Part shown: positions 15,985-24,735 of the stretch, piece after piece
Numbering within the stretch: position 1 is the stretch's first letter
How the letters are laid out: every line of letters starts with the position of its first letter
DNA from: Bradyrhizobium sp. 139
Lineage (GTDB): Bacteria > Pseudomonadota > Alphaproteobacteria > Rhizobiales > Xanthobacteraceae
Length of the DNA stretch: 64,000 nucleotides
Direction of reading: 5' to 3'
NCBI RefSeq assembly: GCF_023074175.1
Contig: NZ_JADPKS010000028.1
Span: 1 to 64,000, forward strand
The notes under the pieces: model-generated
What the model was told of the DNA's origin: nothing
Database searches by the model: none
What the model saw: the letters and a program-made list of their open reading frames with translations, nothing else
Translations under genes and position numbers: made by a program

Positions 15985-17595
15985 TTGGCACATGCACCGG
16001 ATTTCGCGGATGACCGCGGTCGCGGGGAAGTGGCTTGCGCTATTTTTTTTGAGAACTTTTCTCTCGATACCGACCGGCGCGAGCTGCGTCGCGGGACGGA
16101 CGTGCTCGCGATCGCGCCGCAAGTGTTCGACCTGCTGGGCTATCTGATCAGTAACCGGGAACGCGTCGTTAGCAAGGACGACCTCATCAACGCCATCTGG
16201 CAAGGCCGCGCTGTCTCGGAGGTTGCTCTGACCACGCGCCTCAATGCGGTGCGGAAGGCGATCGGCGATTCCGGAGACGAACAGCGCTTCATCAAGACCT
16301 TTCAACGCAAGGGTTTGCGCTTCGTGGCCCCTGTGCGCGACGGGCCCGGGCAGACGGCAGCGACTATCACGGGCAGCCTACCGAGTCCGGTCCCTGCCAA
16401 GCCATCGCTCATCGTTCTGCCTTTCGCCAATCTGAGCCCTGCTTCTGAGCAGGATTATTTCGTCGACGGCGTGACAGAGAGCCTGACCACGGATTTGTCG
16501 CGGCTGGCCGGCATCTTCGTGATCGGTCGCAACACCGCCTTCACGTTCAAGGGAAAGCATGTAGATCTGAAGCAGATCGGCCGCGAGTTCGGCGTTCGTT
16601 ATGTCCTCGAGGGCTCGGTGCAGCGAGGCGGCAGCCGGATGCGCATCAACGTCCAGCTCATCGATGCCGAGACCGGCAACCACCTCTGGGCCGAACGTTT
16701 CGACAAACCGATCGCCGACCTCTTCGACATGCAGGACGAGATCGGCGCCCGTCTTGCCAATCAGCTGGGAACGGAGCTGGTCTCGGCGGAGGCGCGGCGC
16801 GCGGCCCGGGCGCCGCATCCGAATTCGATGGACCTCTATTTCCTGGGCATGGCGAGCGTGAACCGCGGATCGGACCCTGCAAACCTCGCGCAGGCGCGAC
16901 GGTTCTTCGAACACGCTCTCTGCCGGGACCCGGCGAACCTTGAAGCTATGGTGGGCATGGCATTCGTCGATACCACGCGGGCTACGTCCATGCTGATCGA
17001 CCGGACGGCGCCCCTGCAGGTGGTCGAATCGTCCTTGGCCAAGATACTTGCCCACACGCCCAACCACGCGATGGCGCATTGCCTGATGGGCGTCGTCCAG
17101 ATTTTCACCAAACGCGCCGCTCAGGGCATTGCCGAATGTGAGCGGTCTTTGGAGCTGGATCGGAACCTGGCCATTGCTCATGCGTGGATCGGACTTGGCA
17201 AGTGCAATCTCGGTCGGGCGGAGGAGACCGAAGCCTGTGTCATGGAAGCATTCCGGCTCTCTCCACGCGATAACAGGGCCTTCTCATGGATGAACACGGC
17301 GGGCGTAGCGCAGTCATATCTTGGTCTCGATACGGCGGCTGTTCACTGGTTCAAGCGCTCCATCGAGACCAACCGGAACATTGCCCCGTTCGTCTATTTC
17401 TATCTCGCCGTCGCATTGGCTCATCTCGGTCAGACCGAAGAAGCGCGGGCTTATGTCAAGGCGGGGCTAATCCTCGCTCCTACTTTCAGCATCGCCCAGT
17501 TCCACGCCAGTTCGCCAACCGACCATCCGACCTGTCTCGCGCAGCGAGCTCGTATTGCCGAGGGCCTGCGCAAGGCAGGACTTCCCGAGCAGTGA
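15985..17595 (+). CDS. CadC-like winged-helix regulator with TolB-like and TPR regions
   Basis: The protein (536 residues from a TTG start; a GTG at 16030 is an alternative) begins with an OmpR-type winged helix (about 20-110, with FDLLGYLISNRERVVSKDDL and VRKAIGD). Next is a TolB-N-like region (LIVLPFANLSPASEQDYFVD, VLEGSVQRGG, HLWAERFD) and then several TPR-like repeats to the C-terminus. This architecture is common in rhizobial regulators of the adenylate-cyclase-associated TPR type, but there is no cyclase domain here and no clear membrane helix. The target is probably the divergent TctC gene. Signal and ligand are unknown. Confidence 0.8.
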   Translation: MAHAPDFADDRGRGEVACAIFFENFSLDTDRRELRRGTDVLAIAPQVFDLLGYLISNRERVVSKDDLINAIWQGRAVSEVALTTRLNAVRKAIGDSGDEQRFIKTFQRKGLRFVAPVRDGPGQTAATITGSLPSPVPAKPSLIVLPFANLSPASEQDYFVDGVTESLTTDLSRLAGIFVIGRNTAFTFKGKHVDLKQIGREFGVRYVLEGSVQRGGSRMRINVQLIDAETGNHLWAERFDKPIADLFDMQDEIGARLANQLGTELVSAEARRAARAPHPNSMDLYFLGMASVNRGSDPANLAQARRFFEHALCRDPANLEAMVGMAFVDTTRATSMLIDRTAPLQVVESSLAKILAHTPNHAMAHCLMGVVQIFTKRAAQGIAECERSLELDRNLAIAHAWIGLGKCNLGRAEETEACVMEAFRLSPRDNRAFSWMNTAGVAQSYLGLDTAAVHWFKRSIETNRNIAPFVYFYLAVALAHLGQTEEARAYVKAGLILAPTFSIAQFHASSPTDHPTCLAQRARIAEGLRKAGLPEQ

Positions 17596-17777
17596 ATGGC
17601 GGGCCGAGCAGTCGAGGCTGAGGTATCGCTCTGAGGCGTCGCTCCGCAAGCTCCGGTTGCTGCCTAACTCAGACCTCAGGAGCACAGCGGACCTCTTGCG
17701 AGCTGTGAGCATGCAGCTTAGTTGGCGCGCCTTGTCCCGGCAGCGGCCTTGCCTTTGCGAAATTGCCCATACGGCTT

Positions 17778-17946
17778 CGCCAGGGCAGCCCGGAATTCGT
17801 CAAATGGTGGGAAGCGCACGAGATCCGCAGCACCGCCTCCGGCCTCAAGACCATGTCCCATCCGACCCTTGGCGTGCTGCATTTCGAGCACACGAGTTTT
17901 CAGGCCAACGACGATCCCGCGCTGAAGCTGGTGATCTACACGCCGG
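17778..17946 (+). pseudogene. Second copy of the MmyB-regulator 3' end (direct repeat, copy B)
   Basis: This fragment encodes the last 56 or so residues of the MmyB-type regulator (RQGSPEFVKWWEAHE onward) with about 97% base identity to 14303-14471. It has no helix-turn-helix part. Weaker similarity extends a little upstream, to about 17759. The frame continues past the copied end into the palindromic repeat. It is not expected to make a functional regulator. It may be the original 3' end displaced by an insertion, or the remains of a paralogue. Confidence 0.85.
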
Positions 17947-17949
17947 GCC

Positions 17950-18047
17950 AAAGCGCGATGAGATTGGGATGAATCGTCATCGCGCTTTAGGTTATTGAAC
18001 GTGATCTTTTCGGAAAACCGCTGCAAACTCTTCCGGATCATGCTCTA
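17950..18047. repeat. Dispersed intergenic palindromic repeat of rhizobial type
   Basis: AAAGCGCGATGA (17950-17961) and TCATCGCGCTTT (17977-17988) form perfect 12-base inverted arms around a 15-base loop. They are followed by TTTTCGGAAAACCGC and CTTCCGGATCATGCTCT. This two-part pattern is one I recall as very frequent between genes in Bradyrhizobium and relatives. A more decayed relative may lie at 44023-44085. The function is unknown. Confidence 0.7.
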
Positions 18048-18072
18048 GGGCGTAGAACGGGCGGCGCCCCGA

Positions 18073-18372
18073 CTAGAGATCGATGCTAACGGCGATGTTA
18101 CGGCCTCGTAGTTCGGCAATCTTCATTCCGTCAGCCTGCACCTGCGCAAACTCCGGGTCCTTTGCCATGGCCTCCTGCACTTTGCCGTAATCTTCCCAAC
18201 TGGAGTAGCGCGTCGTAACGAGCAGCTCTCCTGCCCAAGGACCGGTGTGGAAACGGGAGAGCCGAAGAAATTCGGCACCATGTTTTTCAAAGATTTTCTT
18301 CGCCTGCCTGATGATCTGGATCGTTTCCTCGACCTTGTCGGTTTTGAAGCGAGTAAATTGAACGATCGGCAT
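18073..18372 (-). CDS. Small dimeric alpha-beta barrel-like protein
   Basis: This 99-residue protein begins MPIVQFTRFKTDKVEET, and a GGAGGT ribosome binding site lies six bases before the ATG. Its size and pattern (beta strand, long helix IQIIRQAKKIFEKHGAEFLR, then LLVTTRYSSWEDYGKVQEAM) resemble ferredoxin-like dimeric alpha-beta barrel domains of the antibiotic-monooxygenase or NIPSNAP kind. No catalytic residue can be pointed to. It stands alone between the palindromic repeat and an apparently empty stretch. Confidence 0.7.
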   Translation of the reverse strand: MPIVQFTRFKTDKVEETIQIIRQAKKIFEKHGAEFLRLSRFHTGPWAGELLVTTRYSSWEDYGKVQEAMAKDPEFAQVQADGMKIAELRGRNIAVSIDL

Positions 18373-18947
18373 GGGCTACCTCCATAGCTGTGTAAACTGT
18401 CCAAGAGGCATGTATCGAGCAACGTTTGAGGAGCGAACCTCCAGTTCGATCTCGATGAAGGTTCGTCTTCAGCGGCTTGATTCTGGTTCAGGCTTCGTAA
18501 GCGGAAGCAACTCTGCCCTTTCTCGGCGGATGGGCTCGCATCGTCACTGGCAGGCAATTTTCGCGCGGAGTGGTGTTCGCGGCGAACCTGAGAATTGCCG
18601 AGTTTAATCGACGTAACGCCTTCGAGTGCCAGAGGGGCTGTTCGAACGTCGCGATCGCGGCGAAGCGCGTTATGCACGCTGGTGGGCGGAGTTGCAGATT
18701 GAATCGTCGGACCCGTGGTGCTACGTTTCAGCCACGTCATTCCGTTTTCGGTTTGATGCGACGGGCTATCGGGCTTACGGACTGCCGCCCGTTGATTTGA
18801 AATTGGAATACTTGAGCCAATAGCGCCCCGCCTCCGGCCCCCCTTTTGAGTGCGGTCGGACAATGTTTTTTCATTGGCCTCCGTTCTTCCCATTGACTCG
18901 GAGGCGGGTTCTTTCAGTCGAACTTTGCAACAAAGTCGATCTTCGAC
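18373..18947. other. Stretch without a confident gene
   Basis: A 65-codon plus-strand frame with a GTG start (18626-18823) contains RYARWWAELQIESSDPW and LPPVDLKLEYLSQ. It has no recognised domain and could be the tail of a decayed gene. No terminator, tRNA or repeat was recognised in the rest. Confidence 0.3.
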
Positions 18948-19697
18948 ATGTGCATTCTGACAAGCCACGCGGATCGCGCCGCACTAGATCATCATCCGAA
19001 CGCGGGGCGAAGCAGGCATTGCCTGATTGTTGCGTTGCTCTGTGCCGCCCCCTTGTTTCAGTCCACGCTGCAGGCATGGGGACAATGCTCGGCGCGCGAC
19101 GTCTTACAGAATCAACCGAAGCTCGGCAAAGTTCGTGCAGTTGATCTGCCGCAAAAACTCATCGGGGCCGCCCGCGATGTTCCGACATGGAAGACGATAG
19201 CGGTCGGCACCTTTGCCAATTCCATTGCGTTGCGCAATGCATTGGATTCCGTAGGTTGCAGTATTGGCGGGCTGGCCGCGGAAGTTCTCGCTCGATCGGC
19301 CTTCACCGTCAGTTCCAACAAGACGGGCGTGGAGCTTGTAATGGTGTCCGCGATCGAGCTTGGCTTCAAAACCGATAGCGTGCCGCTGGCCGTCATTTAC
19401 GCGCGGGCCCGGCAACTTGGCTTTGAACTTGCGGCAGCGGAGATCGGTCCGCAATTGCGCCTTCAATATTTTGATCAGCCCATGGGCGAATTTCTCATCG
19501 TGGGAATGCAGCCAATCAAGACGTGGAGCGGAGAGCCGGTGGTTCTTAACGTGGCAAATGGCGGAGCCGGATTGATCCTGATCGGCCAGGACGGCAGGGA
19601 TGACGCTGAAATACCGGCGACCTCTCGTTTTCTTTTCGTGCGGTCGCCCGAACTCAGCGGCGGGCTCGATACAGCGGCCGCTCTCCTGCCACCATGA
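18948..19697 (+). CDS. Secreted protein of unknown function
   Basis: This 249-residue protein has a late hydrophobic segment (HCLIVALLCAAPLFQSTLQA, about residues 24-43) that looks like a signal peptide, so the true start may be later than the ATG at 18948. The mature part has alternating hydrophobic segments (WKTIAVGTFANSIALRNAL, ELVMVSAIELGF, GEFLIVGMQPIKTWSGEPVV) that suggest a globular alpha/beta protein. No family was recognised. It is the first of three small exported proteins in a row in the same direction. Confidence 0.6.
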   Translation: MCILTSHADRAALDHHPNAGRSRHCLIVALLCAAPLFQSTLQAWGQCSARDVLQNQPKLGKVRAVDLPQKLIGAARDVPTWKTIAVGTFANSIALRNALDSVGCSIGGLAAEVLARSAFTVSSNKTGVELVMVSAIELGFKTDSVPLAVIYARARQLGFELAAAEIGPQLRLQYFDQPMGEFLIVGMQPIKTWSGEPVVLNVANGGAGLILIGQDGRDDAEIPATSRFLFVRSPELSGGLDTAAALLPP

Positions 19698-19782
19698 GGA
19701 CGAACCAACAAAGTTCGAGCAAACAGTGGGTGTCCGCAACTGCCTCTCGTCTGGAGAGGCATCAACAGTAGGGAGTAGCATC

Positions 19783-20244
19783 ATGCGTAGAGTTGGATCT
19801 GTATTTATCTCGCTGTTACTATCAGCAATTCCTGCGACTGCGTCAGATCAAAATCTCAAAGAAGAAATTGGAAAGATAGGTTCTGCCTACGAGCGGTACT
19901 TCAACAACAAGGACGCCGCCGGGATTACTTCACTTTATACGAAGAGCTATATGCGTGTTACTGAAGACGGAGTCGTGGATAATACCAAGTACTATGAGAA
20001 CGCCTTCAAAGCGGGCGTTAGTCGTCTCGAGGTAAAGATGACCGAGGTTGAGTCATTGTCAGAAAGCACGGCTCTGGCAACTGGCGAATCTCGCGTTACT
20101 GGCAAGAGCGAGACAGGTGCTCCCATAGACTTCACTGTTATTTGGACCGCTCTCGACGTTCGTGAGGACGGGCAATGGAAGATTCGCATGCTCACGTCGA
20201 TTCCCAAGCCGCCGCCGCCCCAGCCGCAGCAGGCAGCAAAGTAA
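19783..20244 (+). CDS. Exported SnoaL/NTF2-like protein
   Basis: The ATG at 19783 has a GTAGGGAG ribosome binding site and starts a 153-residue protein with a signal peptide (SVFISLLLSAIPATA). The mature part follows the NTF2-like cone pattern of DUF4440/SnoaL proteins: GSAYERYFNNKDAAGITSLY, TKYYENAFKAG, ALATGESRVTGKS and DVREDGQWKIRMLTSI. Such proteins bind small molecules or act as isomerases; the role here is unknown. The C-terminus is a proline-glutamine stretch. In-frame sequence upstream of 19783 overlaps the preceding gene and is not used. Confidence 0.75.
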   Translation: MRRVGSVFISLLLSAIPATASDQNLKEEIGKIGSAYERYFNNKDAAGITSLYTKSYMRVTEDGVVDNTKYYENAFKAGVSRLEVKMTEVESLSESTALATGESRVTGKSETGAPIDFTVIWTALDVREDGQWKIRMLTSIPKPPPPQPQQAAK

Positions 20245-20310
20245 CTCAAGGCATAGCCTGCTCTGCTCGCAATAGTTCTCTGCACCACCTTAACTTAAAG
20301 GGAGCTAACG

Positions 20311-20826
20311 ATGGTCATTTTACACGCAAACATCGCATTGCTTTCAGTCGCGGTCGTTCTGACAACTACGGGTGTCCAGGCTCAGAGTATGCCGCCGGAA
20401 GGCCCCGTCTCGGTCATATTTACCGCCACGCCGATTCCTGCTCCCAAGCCGATGCCGATCGGCGGCGGCAGAGAGTTTGTTCTCATGAACCAAGCCATGG
20501 CAGCCTCAAACGAGGCGGGAAATCCTGTACTCAACAACATGGGTGGACGTTGTCAGCTCAGCCGCCTAACGGATCCATCGGCGAAGACCGCCGAAATTCA
20601 TGGGTTCTGTACTTACGTCGACAAGGATGGCGATCAAGTGTTCGAGCAATGCGACTGGATGCCCGCATCCCCCAACAATTGCAACATAACCGGGGGGACC
20701 GGCAAATTCGAAGGTCTTCAAGCCGCGCTCGTCGTCACCATCGACCCTCTCAAGAGCAACTTCGATGGCATCAGTCAGGTCATTGGCCACAAGAAGGGGA
20801 CGTACAAGTTCGTCAAGACGAACTAA
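20311..20826 (+). CDS. Secreted protein of unknown function
   Basis: This 171-residue protein has a signal peptide (IALLSVAVVLTTTGVQAQS) and a mature part with three to four cysteines (GGRCQLSRL, HGFCTYVDKDGDQ, EQCDWMP, NNCNITGG). It ends in GTGKFEGLQAALVV and GHKKGTYKFVKTN. The GGTGKFEG and GTYKF strands recall small beta-barrel secreted proteins, but no family is certain. An AAAGGGAG ribosome binding site is present. It is the third exported unknown in this group. Confidence 0.65.
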   Translation: MVILHANIALLSVAVVLTTTGVQAQSMPPEGPVSVIFTATPIPAPKPMPIGGGREFVLMNQAMAASNEAGNPVLNNMGGRCQLSRLTDPSAKTAEIHGFCTYVDKDGDQVFEQCDWMPASPNNCNITGGTGKFEGLQAALVVTIDPLKSNFDGISQVIGHKKGTYKFVKTN

Positions 20827-21274
20827 GCCCGCCATGTCGATGCCGAACCTTGTTGTGTCTGGCTTTCCGTCCGGCATCGGCGTGATCTCGCGGACATGCA
20901 GGGAGCGGGAGCGCCAGCATCGCCATGACCATGTCAGGGGCGATGCGGCCGCGCCAGACCCCGTGCTTGCCGGCCTGCAGCGGAAACCCTGCGGTCTCCT
21001 CCGCTTTGCCTACGCGCAGGGTGTCGGGCACCGTCTCGCGGTCAGGCCAGCGCGTCTCGCCGATGTGGCGGCGCAGGTCGTCGAGGTCCGAGTCAGGAAT
21101 GCTGATGTTGAATTTGCGGATGCCGGCGGCGCCTGCGGGGCTTGCTGCGCTATCTGCGGCCTGAGCGGATGATGCGATCGCCGTGAGCGGAAGGTTGAGG
21201 CCAATGGTACCGATCACCGACGATACAAGGAAGTCTCGCCGGCCGATTCCGGTGTTGGTGACAGACACACTCAT
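20813..21274 (-). pseudogene. Truncated epoxide hydrolase, N-terminal domain only
   Basis: The frame starts with a twin-arginine signal (GRRDFLVSSVIGTIG) and then the epoxide hydrolase N-terminal domain (IRKFNISIPDSDLDDLRRHI, TRWPDRETV), recognisable over about 85 residues (21020-21274). After that the sequence no longer resembles the family, and the whole alpha/beta hydrolase domain with its catalytic residues is missing. The frame finally runs into the end of the preceding plus-strand gene. It is best read as a remnant left by a deletion. Confidence 0.75.
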
Positions 21275-21404
21275 TCTCCAGTTCTCTCGTCTGTGTTGTC
21301 GAGAGCGAGAGGCAGATAGCATCGCTGACATGTCATATGAACGGCAATTGCGACGTTCGGAACGTCAAGTCGTGCTTTCTCGAAACAGCGGGCAGTCTCG
21401 CGCG

Positions 21405-22811
21405 TCACGTCAGGCGGTCAATGATTCCGAAGAGCTGCGCGCACGACTCTTCGATTCTCTTTTGCGGAGATGTGGCGACGCCGAGCAACAGACCGGCCCG
21501 CACCGAAGCTGCCGACGCATACCAGAGCGATAGCGGAGTAGGCGCCAGTCCAAGCGATGCCGCTTGCCTGGCGATGGCGAGATCAGGTGCGCCGTCAGGC
21601 AATGGCAGGACCGCTGCCAATCCGGCAATCGCGACATTCGCGGCGCGCGCCCGAAGCTGTTTCAGCAATGCATCGCCTTGCGCGGCGTAGACCCGCTTCG
21701 TGCGTCGGAGATGCCGCAGATAATGCCCCTCGCGCATGAAATCGGCCGTCGCGAGCTGCACCGCGGGCCCGGGCGCCGGTGCGAGGCAAGCCGCGGCTTC
21801 GGCAAATCGCGATGCCAGAGCGGCCGGTGCCACGACAAAGCCCAGCCGCAGGGCGGGGGTCACGGTCTTGCTGAACGAGCCGATGTGGATGACGCGGCCG
21901 GCGCGATCGAGCGAGGCGAGTGCCGGCGTGGCCCGGCCCTTGAGCTGAAGCTCGCTGAGATAGTCGTCCTCGATCACCCACGCCTTGCTTCGGGCGGCCC
22001 AATCGAGCAGGCGCGAACGTCTCGCCAGCGACAATGTGGATCCGAGCGGCGCCTGCTGTCCGGGCGTCACAACAACAAGTGCTGCGTCAGGAGCATGTTT
22101 CAGGCCGTAATCGACATCGATGCCATCAGCGTCAACCGGGATCGGCGCGATCGATAATCTTGCAAGCGCGAGGCCGTGCCGGGTGAAGGGAAAGCCTGGA
22201 TCCTCCACCCAGACCTTCTTCTGCTCGAGGCCTAGGACACGGAGCGCCAATCCGAGGCCGCCGCTGAAACCGCTGGTGATGATGATCTGGGACGGTGCGC
22301 AATCGAGCCCGCGCGCCAGCGCAAGGTAAGCCGCGATCTCGCGTCGCAAGTCGAGCTCGCCACCGGGATCCGGATAAATCGCCGGCGCGCTCATTTCGAC
22401 GCGAACCGCCTGCGCGCGCATCCTTGCGAACAGCGTGGCAGGAAAAGTCTCTTGCGCAGGCACGCCCATCTGGAAGATCGCCGGCCCCGCCGTGAGCTCC
22501 TGGTACATTTCCATGAACGAGCCGGGGGCCGGGGCTTTGTCCTTGCGAACGGGAAAGGACGGCCGATCCGCGACATGCGTTCCAGTTGCGCGGGACGCGA
22601 CGATCAGTTGGGCAGAGGACAATTTTTCATATGCCGATCGCACCGTGCCGCGTGCGACGCCAAGCTGGGCTGCGAGATCCTGCCAGGAGGGCAGGCGCGC
22701 TCCCGGGGCGAGCACGCCGCTCTCGATGGCGGCCCTGATCCCCTTGCCGATCTGCTCCGCCAGCGGCGTTTTCGCAGATCGATCCAGCTCCAGCCGCAGC
22801 GGTTTGGTCAT
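21405..22811 (-). CDS. MocR-family (GntR-aminotransferase) transcriptional regulator
   Basis: This 468-residue protein has a GntR-type winged helix (residues 1-75: PLAEQIGKGIRAAIESG, LGVARGTVRSAYEKL) joined to an aminotransferase-like domain (about 110-468). The PLP-binding lysine is in GSFSKTVTPALRLGF, and VIEDDYLSEL holds the aspartate that contacts the pyridine ring. MocR proteins sense PLP or an amino compound. The ATG at 22811 is chosen over 22862 because a likely operator lies at 22818-22847. It is divergent from the AhpD-like and HD genes, which are its probable targets. Confidence 0.9.
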   Translation of the reverse strand: MTKPLRLELDRSAKTPLAEQIGKGIRAAIESGVLAPGARLPSWQDLAAQLGVARGTVRSAYEKLSSAQLIVASRATGTHVADRPSFPVRKDKAPAPGSFMEMYQELTAGPAIFQMGVPAQETFPATLFARMRAQAVRVEMSAPAIYPDPGGELDLRREIAAYLALARGLDCAPSQIIITSGFSGGLGLALRVLGLEQKKVWVEDPGFPFTRHGLALARLSIAPIPVDADGIDVDYGLKHAPDAALVVVTPGQQAPLGSTLSLARRSRLLDWAARSKAWVIEDDYLSELQLKGRATPALASLDRAGRVIHIGSFSKTVTPALRLGFVVAPAALASRFAEAAACLAPAPGPAVQLATADFMREGHYLRHLRRTKRVYAAQGDALLKQLRARAANVAIAGLAAVLPLPDGAPDLAIARQAASLGLAPTPLSLWYASAASVRAGLLLGVATSPQKRIEESCAQLFGIIDRLT

Positions 22812-22817
22812 GCCCAG

Positions 22818-22847
22818 TGGTACACGATTTTTGTGCGTTCTTGGTAC
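22818..22847. promoter_or_regulatory. Candidate MocR operator: TGGTAC direct repeat
   Basis: TGGTAC occurs at 22818-22823 and again at 22842-22847, the same way round and 24 bases apart, directly upstream of the MocR start at 22811. MocR regulators such as PdxR and GabR bind direct repeats of about this kind in the gap before their target genes. The divergent AhpD-like gene starts at 22941. Confidence 0.4.
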
Positions 22848-22940
22848 TTTCCTGTGGACCACGGCGCTAGCACTTATGGGCAGAGGAGGGCCCCGGCAGC
22901 CACAACTGGCGAGCGGGACCGATCATCAAGGAGCAAGGAA

Positions 22941-23402
22941 ATGAGTGAACGCCTCGATTACAGCCACGTCGCACCGGCTGGCGCGAAAGCATTGGGCGGT
23001 GTCTACGGCTACGTCATGCAGAGCGGGCTTCCTGCAACGCTGGTCAACCTCGTCTATCTGCGCGTGTCGCAGATCAACAACTGCGCCTATTGCCTCGACA
23101 TGCACACGCGCGATCTGCTCAAGAGCGGACAGAAGATCGAAAAGCTCGCGCTGCTGCAGGCGTGGGCGGAAGCCGGCAACCTCTTCGACGCGCGTGAACG
23201 CGCTGCCCTCGCATGGGCCGAGACGGTGACCCGCGTTGCGGACACCGGCGTGCCGGATCAAGCGTACGAGGCTGCCCGCAAGGTCTTCGCCGAGCGCGAA
23301 CTCGTCGATCTCACCATCGCGATCGGCCTGATGAATGCGTACAATCGCATGGCGATCAGCTTCCGGAATACGCCGCAGGCCGCCATCGAGAAGGCCGCCT
23401 GA
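22941..23402 (+). CDS. Carboxymuconolactone decarboxylase/AhpD-like alkylhydroperoxidase
   Basis: This 153-residue protein has the AhpD core motif CxxCxxxH (C48, C51, H55 in NNCAYCLDMHTRDLL), whose two cysteines reduce peroxides in characterised members. Downstream it has AWAETVTRVADTGVPDQAYE and LVDLTIAIGLMNAYNRM, typical of the family. The ATG at 22941 follows AAGGAG. The long in-frame extension upstream is not used. It lies 50 bases before the HD-domain gene and divergent from the MocR regulator. The real substrate is unknown. Confidence 0.88.
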   Translation: MSERLDYSHVAPAGAKALGGVYGYVMQSGLPATLVNLVYLRVSQINNCAYCLDMHTRDLLKSGQKIEKLALLQAWAEAGNLFDARERAALAWAETVTRVADTGVPDQAYEAARKVFAERELVDLTIAIGLMNAYNRMAISFRNTPQAAIEKAA

Positions 23403-23452
23403 CGGGCCGCGAACGGCATCAACCGACATCGATGCAAAGCAGGAGCTTGAAT

Positions 23453-24091
23453 ATGACGAGCCTGATTTCCGGAATCAAAATTCCCGACAGCAAGCTGGCG
23501 CGCGAGGCCACCGAATTGGTGCGCCAGTACGAAGACAAGATGCTGTTCAATCATTCAGTTCGCGTCTACGTGTTCGGTGCACTCAAGGGACTGCGTCAAA
23601 AGCTGAAATTCGACTCGGAACTGCTCTACGTCGCGGCGCTGTTTCACGACCTCGGCTTGGTCGATCATTACCATACGGAGACCAGGCGATTTGAGGTCGA
23701 CGGAGCCGACGCCGCGCGCGACTTTCTCCGGGGACACGGGATTTCCCAGCCGCAGGCTGATCTGGTGTGGGAAGCCATTGCGCTGCATACCACCCCCGGC
23801 ATTCCGCAATATATGAGGCCAGAAATCGCGCTCACGAACGCAGGCGTTCTGGTGGATGTCGTCGGCGTTGGATTTGACGACTACACGGCCGAGCAACGCG
23901 AGCAGGTGATCACCGCATTTCCGCGCGGTGATTTCAAGAACGAGTTCCTGAAGGTGCAGACCTGCTCAGCCCTGAAGAAGCCCCAGACGACGTTTGGGAC
24001 GGTCAATTTCGACTACATCGAGGATCATGATCCCACCTTCCGCAAGCCAAATGCGTGTACGCGCATCCGCAACACGCCCTGGCAGAGCTGA
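23453..24091 (+). CDS. HD-domain protein of the cyanamide hydratase-like group
   Basis: This 212-residue protein keeps the HD metal site: H34 (FNHSVRVYVFG), H65-D66 (AALFHDLGLVDHY) and H112 (AIALHTTPG). Those spacings, with the segment TRRFEVDGADAARDFLRGHG, fit the group that includes cyanamide hydratase and related small-molecule hydrolases rather than the ppGpp enzymes. The substrate is unknown. The ATG at 23453 follows CAGGAG. It probably forms an operon with the AhpD-like gene under MocR control, suggesting a small detoxification or catabolic unit. Confidence 0.8.
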   Translation: MTSLISGIKIPDSKLAREATELVRQYEDKMLFNHSVRVYVFGALKGLRQKLKFDSELLYVAALFHDLGLVDHYHTETRRFEVDGADAARDFLRGHGISQPQADLVWEAIALHTTPGIPQYMRPEIALTNAGVLVDVVGVGFDDYTAEQREQVITAFPRGDFKNEFLKVQTCSALKKPQTTFGTVNFDYIEDHDPTFRKPNACTRIRNTPWQS

Positions 24092-24178
24092 GCCGTCGTC
24101 GGCATTCCCCTGCGAGGGACGGACATTGCGGGCGGAGCCGTTACGCCACCGGATCTCTGGCGGCGGGTGCGCCGCATC

Positions 24179-24481
24179 TCAGCGCGGCAAGTAATAGCCC
24201 GGCGTCTGCATGCGCGGACGATTCTGATAGGCGTAGGGATCGTCGCTCTGGCCTGCGAAATACGGATTCGCGATGCAGGTGAGGGCGCGGCCTGACGAGC
24301 TCGCCTGACACTGTGCATAGGTGTCGAACGTGCAATTGCTCAGCCCCGGCCATTCGTCGCCGGTGAGGCAGAAAGCATGATGCGTGCCGAAGGCGCCTGC
24401 GGGCGTGCTGGCGCCGAGCGCAAATGCGGCGATTGCGAGCGAAAATGTGGCGGCAATGGGGAGAACGACTTGTCCACGCAT
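24179..24481 (-). CDS. DUF3551 small secreted protein
   Basis: The ATG at 24481 starts a 100-residue protein with a signal peptide (PIAATFSLAIAAFALGA) and the DUF3551 pattern: FCLTGDEWPGLSNCTFDTY, then AQCQASSSGRALTCIANPYF. Four cysteines could form two disulfides. DUF3551 proteins occur in many copies in Bradyrhizobium and have no known role. An in-frame start at 24556 would place a long basic leader before the signal peptide and is not favoured. Confidence 0.85.
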   Translation of the reverse strand: MRGQVVLPIAATFSLAIAAFALGASTPAGAFGTHHAFCLTGDEWPGLSNCTFDTYAQCQASSSGRALTCIANPYFAGQSDDPYAYQNRPRMQTPGYYLPR

Positions 24482-24735
24482 CTCTGGTCTCCAATCACGC
24501 GAATGTGCGCGCGTCACTGTTACGCGTGCACGCTGCGTATGTCGTGTAGTCGACATTGGAACTCATGAAAACTCTTGTTTCAAAGGGTTTCCCGCCCGCG
24601 CTGCTAAACATCCATTAACGCAGCACGGCCCTTTGGCCCTGACTGTTGCGTCGGGGTTACAGCAATTCCGTCGAGCGCTGTTATGACGATATTACGGCCC
24701 GGGGGCCTTAACGACGAAACTGGAACGGGAATCAA

